From: Endotrypanum monterogeii
Lineage: Eukaryota; Euglenozoa; Kinetoplastea; Trypanosomatida; Trypanosomatidae
Reading direction: 5' to 3'
DNA: 64,000 nucleotides
Assembly: GCA_000333855.2 (NCBI GenBank)
Contig: CM007316.1
Location: 1,374,195-1,438,194, forward strand
Shown in pieces: positions 49,597 to 60,471 of the stretch. The notes beneath the pieces were generated by a model. It was not told the origin of the DNA. It saw nothing but the letters and a program-made list of their open reading frames with translations, and did not search any database. The translations under genes were made by a program, and so were the position numbers. The number at the start of each line of letters is the position of its first letter. Position 1 is the stretch's first letter.

Positions 49597-50859
49597 ATGT
49601 CGACCGTTCGGAGGGATCAGGCGCGCATACGCCGACTTTTTAGTGCCCCAGACGACTGCAGTGAGCTCATTGCGACATGCGACCAGGCATATGTACCTTC
49701 CTTGTTCTACAAGGCTTCTAACAATTCCGTCGCTGTCGTCCATGAAAGCAACACAGCAGCGCCACGAGTGCGGCTGCCCTTTCCGGCGATTGATCTCGCG
49801 TGGTGTCCCTTCAAGAAGGGGGCAGTGGATGCCGCCTACGCGACCGCGTGCCGCAGTCAGCCGATACAATTATGGGATCTCGAGGATGCTGAGATGCGGG
49901 CTTCGTATTTCTCCAAAAATGACAGTGACTACCACGTCCACCCGCACGCGCTGTGTTGGTTCAAGGCACCCGCCCATCAGCACTGGATTGCCGGCGGCTA
50001 CGGCGGCTTTGAGGACGCTACACAGGTGCGCATCTTCGACATCTTGTCAGAGGGAAGTCAGCCAATCTATAACTACAGTGACAAACGCTGCAAAGGGTTG
50101 GTGTCTGCTATGCATGATTGTCAGTGGCAGGGCACAACATCGCTACTGGCGGTTGGGTTCTATAACACGTCATCGGTGCACCTCATCGACTGTCGTAAGA
50201 GGTGCGCAGCGGCGACGCTGCATGGTCTTAAGGGCGGCGTGCAGGTCGTACAAAGCGGCAGCGAAGATATGGACCCATACTCTATCTACGCCGGGGGTGC
50301 CCATGGGGATAGTCGTATTGCATGCTGGGATGTGCGCAAGCCATGCGCTCCATTATTCACCCTCTCCAGACCTGTTCACACAAGCCAAGTCTTTCAGTTT
50401 AATGTCTTGCCTTTCAGCCCCCAGACTGCGCCTGATGATCGCGCCGGTGGTCGTTTGCGCAGGCTTGTATCGACTTGCTCAACGGGAGGGGTCGTGTTAT
50501 ACACCTGGAGGCCTGGGGACGTACCTGTTGATGGCAAGGAGGTCTACCTGGGTGCCTCTGTGGGGCCAACGAGCGGCTTGGCAGTGGTGAATGCCAACAC
50601 GGTGGTGGTCAGCACCGGTTGCCGCTCGTTCGAGTTCAACCATGAAGTTGCACAGAAGGGCGCCTGTGCCTTCGCACAGCAGGCACCTAACTCTGAAAGC
50701 GATAATACTTGGGAGGGTGATGAAGCAAGTTCGCACGTCCTCAGACGTCGGCCGCGTTCCCCAATGCGGAGCGACTCGGATGAAGAGATGTGCGCAGAGC
50801 GGATAGAGCTTCCATGCAGCACCGAGGCAACTAATGTTGCTGTCATATCCCTTGCATAG
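49597..50859 (+). CDS. WRAP53/TCAB1-like WD-repeat protein
   Basis: A 420-residue WD40 protein. Blade-like segments can be followed along the whole chain, for example an early blade ending in LWDLEDAE, one with a Gly-rich GGYGGFEDATQVRIFDI, then LLAVGFYNTSSVHLIDCR, and SRIACWDVRKPCAPLFTLSR with the typical WD-type ending. A blade ending VVLYTWRPG follows. The order and wording of the middle blades (an aggregate count of seven blades is plausible) resemble WRAP53/TCAB1, which binds CAB-box RNAs and helps telomerase RNA and small Cajal body RNAs to localise in animals. A role with telomerase RNA or H/ACA RNPs here is inference; another WD protein is possible. An acidic/Arg-rich segment is near residue 385. 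The start follows the acceptor at 49566. Confidence 0.78.
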   Translation: MSTVRRDQARIRRLFSAPDDCSELIATCDQAYVPSLFYKASNNSVAVVHESNTAAPRVRLPFPAIDLAWCPFKKGAVDAAYATACRSQPIQLWDLEDAEMRASYFSKNDSDYHVHPHALCWFKAPAHQHWIAGGYGGFEDATQVRIFDILSEGSQPIYNYSDKRCKGLVSAMHDCQWQGTTSLLAVGFYNTSSVHLIDCRKRCAAATLHGLKGGVQVVQSGSEDMDPYSIYAGGAHGDSRIACWDVRKPCAPLFTLSRPVHTSQVFQFNVLPFSPQTAPDDRAGGRLRRLVSTCSTGGVVLYTWRPGDVPVDGKEVYLGASVGPTSGLAVVNANTVVVSTGCRSFEFNHEVAQKGACAFAQQAPNSESDNTWEGDEASSHVLRRRPRSPMRSDSDEEMCAERIELPCSTEATNVAVISLA

Positions 50860-51838
50860 CACCATCTTTCTGTGGAATGTCTTATTCGTAGCGTGAACTC
50901 TACCGCGCCGTGCGTCACTCATAAACATCGCGTGTCATGCGTGCTGTCGTTGAGCTAGGGCATCTCCAGCCCACTTCGATCTCCCCCTTTTTTTTTTTCT
51001 GCCCCAGGGTGCAATAGGATGTCAACGCCACAAATCCATTCCCATTTCCCGTCCATCTTCGACAGAAATTTGAACTTCCCCTGTGCCTCACCCCTGCAGT
51101 TTTATGAGAGCAGCAAATGCAAAGATAGGTGCGGGTCTTCTCTCTTTCTGTTGCTCAATCCTCCTCAGATTTCAAGCATCGCCATCCCTGGGTATCAGAT
51201 GTCCCTTTAAAAAAAAAAAAAGCGCTCGGCATTTCTCAGTATCGAAATGATGCTGCCCCGCTTCTTTTGTTTTCTCTCTACGAGAGCACACCAGAGGCAA
51301 TAATCATTAGTTTCACTTTACAGTGGACTGCTGTAAACCCTACTGCACTCCTCAGTAGCGTTCTTTCTACCTCGTCCTGCATCCTTTCTCGCCTTCTCCC
51401 CCTTTTGTTGGTGTAATGCCTCCTTATTTGCCCCCCTTCTTCATACATGCCTATGGATACACACACGTACAAACATATGCATGCATGACCACCAGACATA
51501 TCACCGACGCCCCCGCCTCTTTTCTCCCAAGCGCACAACCACTCCTTGCAGGCTGACATTGGATACCCCTCTCTCTCTTTTTTTTTCGTTCGAGTTTCCT
51601 TCCGTCGCTTGCGCCCCCCTCCCCTACTCTCTCGGCGCCTTTCTCAGCAGACCCCCTTGTGACGTGTGCTTCCTCCACTCCCTCAATCTCTGACACTTTC
51701 CATTGTCCGTGAGTGCCTGTGTGTGTTCGTCTGTGCATTACTTTTTTTTGTTTCTTTTTGTCAGCCAAGTGCTCACTGCTCTCCTCACACACACACCTCT
51801 ACGTGTGAAAAGACCTTACCGGAGCATCGCACTTCATC
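50860..51838. other. Intergenic spacer
   Basis: About 1 kb of T- and C-rich DNA with A and T homopolymers. No gene is supported. Several acceptors precede the next gene, the nearest strong one being AG at 51763-51764. Confidence 0.75.
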
Positions 51839-52927
51839 ATGAGCAACACATCCACTTTTGCAAAAGCTCCGGGGGCGGCGTTGTGCACGGATACGGCCGG
51901 CTGCCGCACTATCACACTCAGCAGGCCCGATTCGTTGAATACAATGTCACTGCCCATGCTTCGGGATCTCTACCGTCTGTACATCACCGAGCCGCACCCT
52001 AACGAGGACGCGGTGTATGTTTTGCGCGGTGATGGACGGCGCAGCTTCTGTGCCGGAGGCGACCTGAAGGCGCTGACGGGACCGGACCAAAGCACGCACA
52101 ACCCAATTTTTTACCGACTGGAGTACGAGCTGGACTTGTACATCGCGACAATGCGGCGCACGCAGGTGTCGATGTGGGCAGGACACGTCTTGGGAAGCGG
52201 CGTGGGTGTGTCGTTGCATGGGCGCTACCGCGTAGCCTGCGAGACGACGCGTTTTGCGATGCCGGAGACGCAGATCGGAGCTATAAACGATGTGGCGACG
52301 AGTTGGGTGTTTTCATCGCTGCCGATACCTGGGCTTGGTGCATACCTTGCGCTCACAGGCAATGCACTACACGGTGCGGACGTGTTTCATGCAGGACTTG
52401 CCACGCACTACATCTCACTGGAGAAGCTCGACGCTTTGGAGAGTGCGCTGGCCGCGATGACCTCGTCGGAGGATGTGGCGGAGTGCTTGCGTGGGTTCGG
52501 CGCGGACAGTGCTGTGCCACCGTTCACGCTAGCGGAGAGTCTGCCCGTGATCGCCAAGGCGTTCGGCACGGTTACCGCTTCAACGAGTGTGCGGGATATC
52601 ATGGAGACTCTGCGTGCAGACGGCAGCACTTTTGCTATGAGCACTCTGGAGGTGATGGAGCGCAACTCGCCCTTGGGCATCACGCTGGCGCTGGAGAACA
52701 TGAAGCGACAGGGTACAGCTGCGTGCCCAAATCTCGCGGCCAGCTTCAGTGGCGACTATACAGGGACTCAGTCTTCCCTCTTTATGAGTGAGCTGGCCAA
52801 GGGGGTGGAGGCTTTGTTTGTCTCAAAGGTTAAGCGCCCGCAGTGGACGGTGGGTTCTGTGGATGACGTCGACGTGGAGCTTGTGAAGAGGCAGCTGGAG
52901 CCTGTCGATGGCAGGGTTCCTTTGTAG
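51839..52927 (+). CDS. 3-hydroxyisobutyryl-CoA hydrolase-like protein, divergent paralog
   Basis: A 362-residue member of the crotonase superfamily, HIBCH-like by length and motifs. The CoA-binding/oxyanion elements are FCAGGD (residues 70-75) and LGSGVGVS (Gly119-Gly121 region), with GSG in place of the usual GGG. The active-site segment is MPETQIGAINDVATSW: Glu143 and Asp151 keep the eight-residue spacing of the HIBCH acid pair, but the FPDVG loop is changed to INDVATS. HIBCH hydrolyses 3-hydroxyisobutyryl-CoA in valine breakdown; this copy may have altered specificity or activity. No clear presequence is visible (MSNTSTFAKAPGAAL). A better-conserved paralog is 3.8 kb downstream at 56769. 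Another crotonase function is possible. Confidence 0.85.
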   Translation: MSNTSTFAKAPGAALCTDTAGCRTITLSRPDSLNTMSLPMLRDLYRLYITEPHPNEDAVYVLRGDGRRSFCAGGDLKALTGPDQSTHNPIFYRLEYELDLYIATMRRTQVSMWAGHVLGSGVGVSLHGRYRVACETTRFAMPETQIGAINDVATSWVFSSLPIPGLGAYLALTGNALHGADVFHAGLATHYISLEKLDALESALAAMTSSEDVAECLRGFGADSAVPPFTLAESLPVIAKAFGTVTASTSVRDIMETLRADGSTFAMSTLEVMERNSPLGITLALENMKRQGTAACPNLAASFSGDYTGTQSSLFMSELAKGVEALFVSKVKRPQWTVGSVDDVDVELVKRQLEPVDGRVPL

Positions 52928-54030
52928 GCGAGATATCCTCCTGTTTTCATGGTTTTGTGGGCATTGACTCTCATATGCTGCCAGTGTACTGTAGGCGCTG
53001 TGGCACCGCGTCAAAGTCGACCCGGTTTGGTTCGCAGGGACCCCGCTCTTTCGAGCGGTCTGTGCATGTTTGCCCGCGTTGACGGTTGTGGCGAGCCTCC
53101 TCGCTGTCTAAACACTCGTTCACCTTCGTGCTCCAAGTGTGTGCGTTTTTTTTTTTTTTGGCGTGCGCATTTTCCAGTGCACCCCATGGTCGGTGTCTGC
53201 ATGATTTCACGACTTGTTGGGTTGGTGGGACCCGAGGTATTAGAGGAGCGCTGCGCGTACAGGATTCTTTTCTTCCAGTTTTTCTGTTTTCTCCTTTTGT
53301 GTATTCCGCCGTCATTCTTGACTCCCTCCTCCCCGAAGACGCCACCCCTCCCTCACCCTTTTCTTGCGTGTGTAGCACAGATCATGTATTTGCAAACGAA
53401 GAGATCTGTGCACACACTCCTGTTTTAACCCTGCACGACTGTACGCGTGCAGGCGCTTAGTGCACAATTTATATATTGTCCCGTTTTTTTTTCTTTTCTA
53501 CAGTTTCTCTGCCTCTTTATTGTGTGTTTGTATGTTTTGCGTTCCCCTCTTCCTCTCCCTTACCCTTTCCCCCTTACCCTTCCCCCTTTTTTCCCCGCTG
53601 CCCACTAAATGAATAAAACACCGCTTGGCCTCTCATTTCGCGGCAGTGGTAGTTGTTGGTCACCTATGTCCACAGGCCTGAGTTGGTGAATTCCTTGTAG
53701 ATGTCTAGCGTCCCTCCTTGCGCTATTGATGATAGCAGTACTGCTACCCCGAGATCCTCCATCGACTGGGTGTCGCCTCTGCGGTGAATGGGCCTGACAG
53801 TGAGAAAGGTGGCACTGTATGGCCCCTCAGTGACGTGGAGGGAATGATGGACTGCTCACAGTCGCGTTGGGATATGACCGTGGATATCGCGCTCTCGCTC
53901 TCAGGGAATCCAATTTCCGTTTTTCCTGTATTTTTGTTTTTTTGCTTAGTGCATTCAGTGAAGTAGTCTTCATGTGACTACCTTTTTTTTTTCTCCCTCC
54001 CCTCCTCCTCCTCCCTCTTTTGCTTCTGTA

Positions 54031-54339
54031 AGGCACACCTGATGAGGTATTGGCAAGTGGGCGCCCGCTTTCAGGCACCCTAATCGGTGCACGTCATTGC
54101 GGGTGCCCTGCCTGCGTATGGACACACGCTTTGTACAGACGTCACTATGGAAACCTCCTGTTTCACTTCGTCGGCGTGAGTTTAGGAAGCATGTCTGCCT
54201 GACCTCTAGGGCTGCCACGCTCACCAGATGTGCCTCTCTGTGTATGTGTCCGATGGACTTGAATACTGCAAGGAGTTTTCTCGACCGCAGAAAACGGGGA
54301 GGCAGGCGGTGCCGAAGGAAGCCGTACCACACGATTTAG
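54031..54339 (+). other. Acceptor-like site with an open frame of about 90 codons
   Basis: A CT-rich tract (about 53980-54029) ends in AAG at 54031-54032, the best such site in the 3.8-kb spacer. One + frame then stays open from just after two stops near 54042 to TAG at 54337-54339, reading a basic Arg-rich sequence. Its first ATG is at 54118, and an ATG nearer the acceptor (54042) opens only 13 codons in another frame. Coding quality is weak, so a relic or a non-coding transcript is as likely as a gene. Confidence 0.3.
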
Positions 54340-55099
54340 CGGCTGTGCACTCGGAATGTAAAAATTCGAGAAAGATATATCAATAGATACAAGTGTGCCT
54401 GCATGCTCTAGCGTGCGCAGTTTTTTTTTTTCTCCATTTTAATCCCTCCTCCCCTCTCCCTTCAAAAAAAAAAAATATTCTTGTTGCCTCCTACTACCGT
54501 TGCTTCTTTTTAAAATTTCTCAGCAGAGGTTTGTTTCTCGTGTATTTTTTTTTTTTGCGATACCCCTTTCGCCGACAACAACTCCCTCACTTCTTCCCAT
54601 CGCTCACCCCTCTCTACCACCCGTGCCCCCGTATTCCATCACTCTTTGATCCTCTACCCTTCTCCTCTTTTTTTTTTTTATATCTGTTCCTCTCCCTACT
54701 CTTCCCCGCTTTTTCTTCCCTATTTGCTGTAAAGCTCTTTTCTGTGATCGTTCCTCTTTCTCGCGGTCTTCCCTTTCGCACGATATACCCCTTCTCCACA
54801 GACTACACCTCCCTACTGCTGCAGCGTAGGGTTGCGTGCGCCCAATCGATTTCTTGTCCATTGCACCGAAAGGGGAGGAGGAGGGAGGGGAGGCGTAACG
54901 GGAAAAAATAAGCATCCGGCGCCGCTTTTGCATTCGATGCAATCGCCGGTTCTGTGCTCGTTGGCTTGAGCGGCAACTATTTTTCAGTTCTTCTCCCCAG
55001 CCCCAACACACCCGTTTTATGTTGGTATCTTCCACCTCTCTGTTGGCCCTCTGTTGAGTGCGCGTGTGCTACTAGGGGTCTCCATGGCTCCCCCCTCCG

Positions 55100-55101
<2 letters not shown>

Positions 55102-55137
<36 letters not shown>
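55102..55137. repeat. (CA)n microsatellite
   Basis: About 35 bases of CA in the spacer between the paralogs. Confidence 0.9.
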
Positions 55138-55142
<5 letters not shown>

Positions 55143-56312
55143 ACGCTCCGTCTTTTTGTTTGTGTGCTGCTGTGCGCGGCTTCCACAGTGCGATAGACGC
55201 GACGAGAGGCGGTGATGAGGGGGCTGGTATTCTGGGCTACTAACCTCTCTAGCAGCACACCACACGTGAAAGGGAAACATAATTGCAAGGCAGGCGACGC
55301 CTGCAAACGTGGGCTCGTGAAACTTTTTTTTTGTAATGGCAGTGTTCTCTGAGTTATTACATTAAAGGGTTCCGTAGCGGGCACGCCTGTGGAGTGCCTG
55401 AGGCTGGCTCTGATGTGCACGGTGCCAAGCTGAAGTCCCCCCTAGCCTAACGAAATCTCTTTCCAACGAGTTGTTGCTGATAGACTTTTTTTCATTTCTA
55501 TTTCTATTATTATTATTCCTTTCGAGGAGGTTCATCCATGATTGAGGCGGTAGTACTGACCAGAGAAGTGTTCTCTGTTGAGTGATGATGTAGCGGATGT
55601 CAAAGCGCAAGGTGGTAAAGGGGATGTTTGCAAGACACTGGTGATATCTCAGTACCATGGGGGGGAGGATAGGCACTTCCCTATTTTCTGTGTGTCACAT
55701 CTCTCCTCTACTCCTCTCCCTCTACCGAGGCGTTGTCAAATGCGGCAGACTTATTATAGGGTTGTGTGACCGCTTTGTCGAGCTCAACCAGTGACCCTCT
55801 GACGAACCTCACTCGGCAAGCATAAAACTATATACGTATACATATATGTATAGGCGTGACAGCTCCACGTTGGTGCACTATTTAGTTTTCATTGAATTCT
55901 TTTCTGTTCTCTACACCCATTGGCAATATCCAGTCATCGATGCCGTCTGAGTGAGGTCCCTTGTGCTGGCTGTCAGCCAACGGACACAGGTCTGGACTCT
56001 CATGAGTGGTAGTCAGACGAAACATTGGTATCGCTAGAAAAAAGAAAAAAAGTTTCTTCATGTTTTCTAACTCGAGAATATATCTACGAATTCCTTTTTT
56101 TCTCTTGCGAGGATGCTTCTCACTTGAACAGGCCCACGTGTCTGTTGTGACAGGTAGCTGATGATGGATTCCGTGGCTTGTCGTGCTATTGCCCCCCCCC
56201 CCCCCAACACACACACATACCACTGGTCAGTGATAACATGTTACCCTATGGATGTTCTTTACGGCTATTTTCGTCTTTGGTACAGGTAGTGATGGTCTCA
56301 TATCTCTGCGTA

Positions 56313-56337
56313 TGTGTGTGTGTGTGTGTGTGTGTGT
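56313..56337. repeat. (GT)n microsatellite
   Basis: About 25 bases of GT. Confidence 0.9.
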
Positions 56338-56768
56338 ATTCTGGGCGAATGTCTTTTTTGCATTCTCTGAGGGGCTTCGGCTCCTGTATTTCGTTTCTCA
56401 CTCACTTCACCATCTGTTGCCTCCCTCTGATACTCTCTGGCGGTACTCGTTTTTTTTCAAGTTTTTGTTTTTTTCCATCTCGCTTTCCTTTGTGCTTTGA
56501 TTCGTGTCATCTCACGGGGGGGGGTGCTTCGATGGAGACAAACGAGAGTTTGCCGAAAGAATCTACCGCATCCTATTCCTATATCGGTTGACTAACGAGA
56601 ATCGTTCTTAAGGTTCAGATATCCACACAGCATCGCACGAGTGTACCACCTTTTTTTTTTTTTGGCTCACTACAAATTTTTCTCCTCCACATCTTTTTTT
56701 TTTGTGAGTGCCTTCTCGAGAACGGCTGCGAGAGATCCGAAGAAGGAGTATCCTGGTGCCATCGCGTT

Positions 56769-57884
56769 ATGTTTCGCACCATACCGCGCCAGAGCGCGAA
56801 GGTGCTCTGCAGGGACTACCCACACGCCCGTCACATCACGCTCAATAAACCAAAGTCCCTCAACGCACAGGACTATGACATGGTGCAGGAGTTGCACCGA
56901 CTTTATTTGACAGAGCCTGCACCGACATCTTCTCTTTACATTCTCACCGGCGCGGGCTCGAAGGCTTTCTGTGCTGGTGGTGATGTGGTTGGCCTCTCAA
57001 CAGATCATCCGCCAGGATGTAGTCGTAATTTTTTCTACTGGGAGTATCAAGTAGATTATCAGGTCAGCAAGATTCCCGCTGGGCAGGTGTGCCTGTGGGA
57101 CGGCTACGTACTTGGGGGAGGAGTGGGCGTATCGATCGGGAGTGCGTATCGTGTGGCCTCAGAAAAAGCCTGTTTTGCGATGCCTGAGGTGGCAATAGGG
57201 ATGTTTCCTGACGTGGGGGCTTCTTGGTTTCTGCCGCGCCTATCCGTGCCTGGTCTAGGGCTGTATATGGGTCTCACCGGTCACCGCCTCCGTGGCGCTG
57301 ACCTTGTGCACCTCGGCCTTGCAACACACTTCGTCTCATCAGCGAAGATGGGCGATCTGGAACAGGCTCTCGTCTCCATGTCGAAGGCAAGTGATGTAGA
57401 GGCAGTGCTGGAGATGTACGCGACACCGGCAGCACAGCTCCCTCCCTGCACTTTCTCAAACTCGATCCCCTTCCTAACCGAGCATTTCGTCATCCGAGAG
57501 CATACATCCTTATTGTCCATCTTGGATGTATGTCGGAAGCATGCGCAGACGGAGCCGCTAGCCAAGGAAGCAGCTGAGGTCATGCCGACCTACTCACCAA
57601 CAGCGATGGTGCTGACGTTGGAGTTATTGAGGCGCGGCGCGAAGCTGAACACACTTGAGGAGGCTTTCCGGATGGAGTACTGCGCAGCCCAGCGTGTTCT
57701 TGCCGAACCTGAGTTTCGCGAAGGTGTCCGAGCCTTGCTCATTGACAAAGATAAGAGGCCCAAATGGCGGCCGGCTGATCTCACCGAAGTGACCAAGGAA
57801 ACCATCGATTTATATTTCCGACCCGCCACGTCAGATCAACGCGTATGGAATCCGTATTCGCCGCACGCTGATCAGGCATCGTGA
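56769..57884 (+). CDS. 3-hydroxyisobutyryl-CoA hydrolase-like protein, conserved-site paralog
   Basis: A 371-residue crotonase-superfamily protein with complete HIBCH-type motifs: FCAGGD (residues 67-72), LGGGVGVS (Gly116-Gly118), and MPEVAIGMFPDVGASW. Glu140 and Asp148 match the Glu/Asp pair that acts in human HIBCH. The N-terminus (MFRTIPRQSAKVLCRDY) is basic, with hydroxylated residues, and fits mitochondrial import, which suits valine degradation. The usual HIBCH C-terminal helical region is present, including MEYCAAQRVLAEPEFREGVRALLIDKDKRPKW. The start follows a T-rich tract and AG at 56707-56708. The reaction expected is hydrolysis of 3-hydroxyisobutyryl-CoA; related acyl-CoA hydrolase activity is possible. 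Confidence 0.9.
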   Translation: MFRTIPRQSAKVLCRDYPHARHITLNKPKSLNAQDYDMVQELHRLYLTEPAPTSSLYILTGAGSKAFCAGGDVVGLSTDHPPGCSRNFFYWEYQVDYQVSKIPAGQVCLWDGYVLGGGVGVSIGSAYRVASEKACFAMPEVAIGMFPDVGASWFLPRLSVPGLGLYMGLTGHRLRGADLVHLGLATHFVSSAKMGDLEQALVSMSKASDVEAVLEMYATPAAQLPPCTFSNSIPFLTEHFVIREHTSLLSILDVCRKHAQTEPLAKEAAEVMPTYSPTAMVLTLELLRRGAKLNTLEEAFRMEYCAAQRVLAEPEFREGVRALLIDKDKRPKWRPADLTEVTKETIDLYFRPATSDQRVWNPYSPHADQAS

Positions 57885-58697
57885 GCGATGCTATTGTGTG
57901 TCTGAAAAGGAGGTGCTTCATTAATCTTTACGCTGTGTTTTTCTTAGCCCTACACGCTTCTCAAAAAAAAATTTTTTTTTTGGGGATTGGTCACTCCCAA
58001 ATGTCGCTTTTTGTCACTGCGCGACTCCACCACACCAGAAACTGAATACGGTTGCTCTTTCTTTTTTCTTTTTTTTATTTGTATTCTGCGTAAGGATGTC
58101 AGTGTACGTATTCTCAGACGCGAATTACTTCTCTTTCTTCCTCCCCCCGTGCGAATTTTTTTTTTTTCATTTTATCGAGACCTAAATACGATTCGCCATA
58201 ACACCCAAAAGTGGTCCCTGTTGACTTCACCTCCTCTCATGCATAGAGGGGTAGAGGGGAAGAAGCGGTTGGAAAAAAGAAAAGAAAGCAAGCAACTATC
58301 AGGCTTCATTGCACGCTGTTTTTCTGCTGTGTTGCGCTTAGAGTCTTCAACTTTTTTTTTTGCCGTTGAGTGGACAGAGACGGTATGGGCAAGAGTCGCC
58401 TCGCATGTGTCCGTGGTTGAATTAAATCTGCCTTTTTTTCCTTCGTCTCGCAACCTGTGCTATAGCGTAACGACGGGAAATACTTATTCTATTGAGTCAA
58501 AAAGTTGACAATTTCACAATCACTCTGTATTGCTCACAGACTTGTGCGCACAATGCACGCTGATGAACTGGTACTTCCTTCAACGGCCTCATTTTGTTCG
58601 TGCGTTCTCTCTCTCTTACTCGTCTCCCCTCCTGCTACGCATGTTTGATATCCTTCTTGGAGAGAATCTCTTTGTTACGAGGCCTCCTTCACAGCAT

Positions 58698-58701
<4 letters not shown>

Positions 58702-58734
<33 letters not shown>
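58702..58734. repeat. (TA)n microsatellite
   Basis: About 33 bases of TA followed by CACATA units. Confidence 0.9.
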
Positions 58735-58748
<14 letters not shown>

Positions 58749-59026
58749 GCTATAAGTACGCCCATAAAAGCACATGTACACATTTGCGCGTCACAATCTC
58801 CTCGCTTTTTAGATTGCAGGGGCCTTTTTTTTTCGCGTGTATTGTTTTTCATTTCCCCCCTCCCCTCCTCGCCTTCTCTTCAACGTTTTAAGGACTTCTG
58901 TCTCCTTGTAGATTATTATCCGTTAGCTCAGCGCCGTCGGGTACCACAGAACACATCTGCGAAGCGCTTAATGTGTATGTGTGTGCGCTTTTCTTGTCAC
59001 TTCTGAAGGTTTTCCCTTGGCGATCA

Positions 59027-59048
59027 TACACACACACACACACACACA
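59027..59048. repeat. (CA)n microsatellite
   Basis: About 22 bases of CA. Confidence 0.85.
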
Positions 59049-60471
59049 GGTCTCTACGTACACACGCACATATACCTCAACCGAATCCACAATTTCCGTC
59101 TTTGTTGACATTCTTCCGTGATAGAGGATACCCAGTCATCGAGGGTTTTTTTTCTCTTTCCCACACTCTTTGTGTTAGCGCTCAGCGCATATTTGAGGAT
59201 ATACTGTATATTTACATCTCTCTTCCTCTATCAGCTCCATTCTACCTGGTATACTGACAGCATCATTTTGCCTTTCATCTTATCGTCGCAGTGTGGACAA
59301 GGGTCTGCTTGCGTCGCAGAATATAATAAAAGGCGGATCGGTGAAATTCTCAGAGTTGGGAGGCACTGTGACATCCTTTTTTCTCCATCTTTTCGGTTTC
59401 TACAGAAACGTCAAACAACCACCACGAACAAAAAAACAAAAAAGAAGAGCGAGGCCCCAAAGCACATCTCTTGCATTTCTCTTTCCCGCACTTCCATTAC
59501 CCGCGCTCCTTGCCTCCCTCAAACTCCCATTGTCCTGTTGCATCTTTTCTCCCATTTTTGAATGTGGTTCTGTCTTTTCTTCATTTTGTGAGTGTTTCCG
59601 TCTGTACATAGCACTGTGGTTTGTAAACTTTTTTTTTCTTGAGTTTTCTTCTCGTATAGTGCTATTCCTCCCTTTCCCCCCGGACTGCGTTTTTTTTTTT
59701 TGCGTTTACGTTTTTCTCTTCTTCACTTCCCATCTCGCTCTGAGTGTCTCGTGTTCCCCCCCTTTTCATTTTAAAACATTTTCATTCGTAGTGTGTGTGG
59801 AAAGCATCAGAAAAAAAAAGTTTGTGTGTGTGTGTGTGACTTTGCCCCTCACCTCTGAAATCTGCGTGGCTGTTTGCTGTGTCTCAGGGACTCGAATTGC
59901 TTTGTCGATGGTGCAGACCACCCACAAGGAGTCCGAGAGTGTGTGCTTAGTCTCCCGTGATATTATACTGCTCAGAGAGCGTGGGCGAGGGGATTGGGGA
60001 TTCTGAGTGCGTATTGTTTCGTATCTAGAATTACAGTTTTGTTTTTTTGTTTGTTTGTTTTCCTTTGTAGTCATTTTACTGCTTTAGGGTAGATTAGTCG
60101 CTTCACTGGGCCTTCCTCTCCCCCCCCTTTTTTTTTTTTGTGGGTTTGTCTGTTTCCCTCTCTGCCCTTTCACCTCGTACATTTTCTGTCTCTTTTTATC
60201 TACCACCCCCGTACTTGTGTTCGATCTAGTTTGTCAACAAAAAAAAAAACGAAGGTCGCTTCCGTTTCCCTCTATTTGCATGTATTTGTCTTTGCTTCGG
60301 AGCTGGTTTCTATAATCAGCTGAATATCCGGCGCCCCCTTCTTTTTTTTTTTTCACCACCCAAAGCGGTGAAGAAAGCGGGTTTCATTTTTGTTTTTTTA
60401 ATTATTATTATTTACTACTCTTTCACCCCGTCACAGGCCACGAGCGCACGCACGAAATAAAGGAAAAACAA

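Larger units (their letters stand above)
52928..56768. other. 3.8-kb spacer between the hydrolase-like paralogs
   Basis: The longest gene-free stretch in the window. It contains many pyrimidine tracts and A/T homopolymers, a CA tract (55102-55137), a C homopolymer (56193-56206), a GT tract (56313-56337), and balanced-composition blocks near 52970-53130, 53640-53900 and 54035-54340. A strong acceptor-like tract with AG at 54031-54032 has an open frame of about 90 codons after it. No gene can be supported; the acceptor for the next gene is probably AG at 56707-56708. Confidence 0.65.
57885..60471. other. 2.6-kb T-rich spacer
   Basis: Strongly T-rich spacer with long T homopolymers, a TA tract (58702-58734), a CA tract (59027-59048) and a GT run (59823-59838). 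A long frame at 59293-60006 reads homopolymers and is rejected. No gene is supported. Acceptor candidates for the next gene are AG at 60364-60365 and 60435-60436. Confidence 0.7.

Noticed and set aside
59293..60006. Open frame of 237 codons in the T-rich spacer
   Set aside because: It is dominated by Phe, Leu, Cys and Ser from T-rich DNA, has a non-ATG start, and shows no domain.
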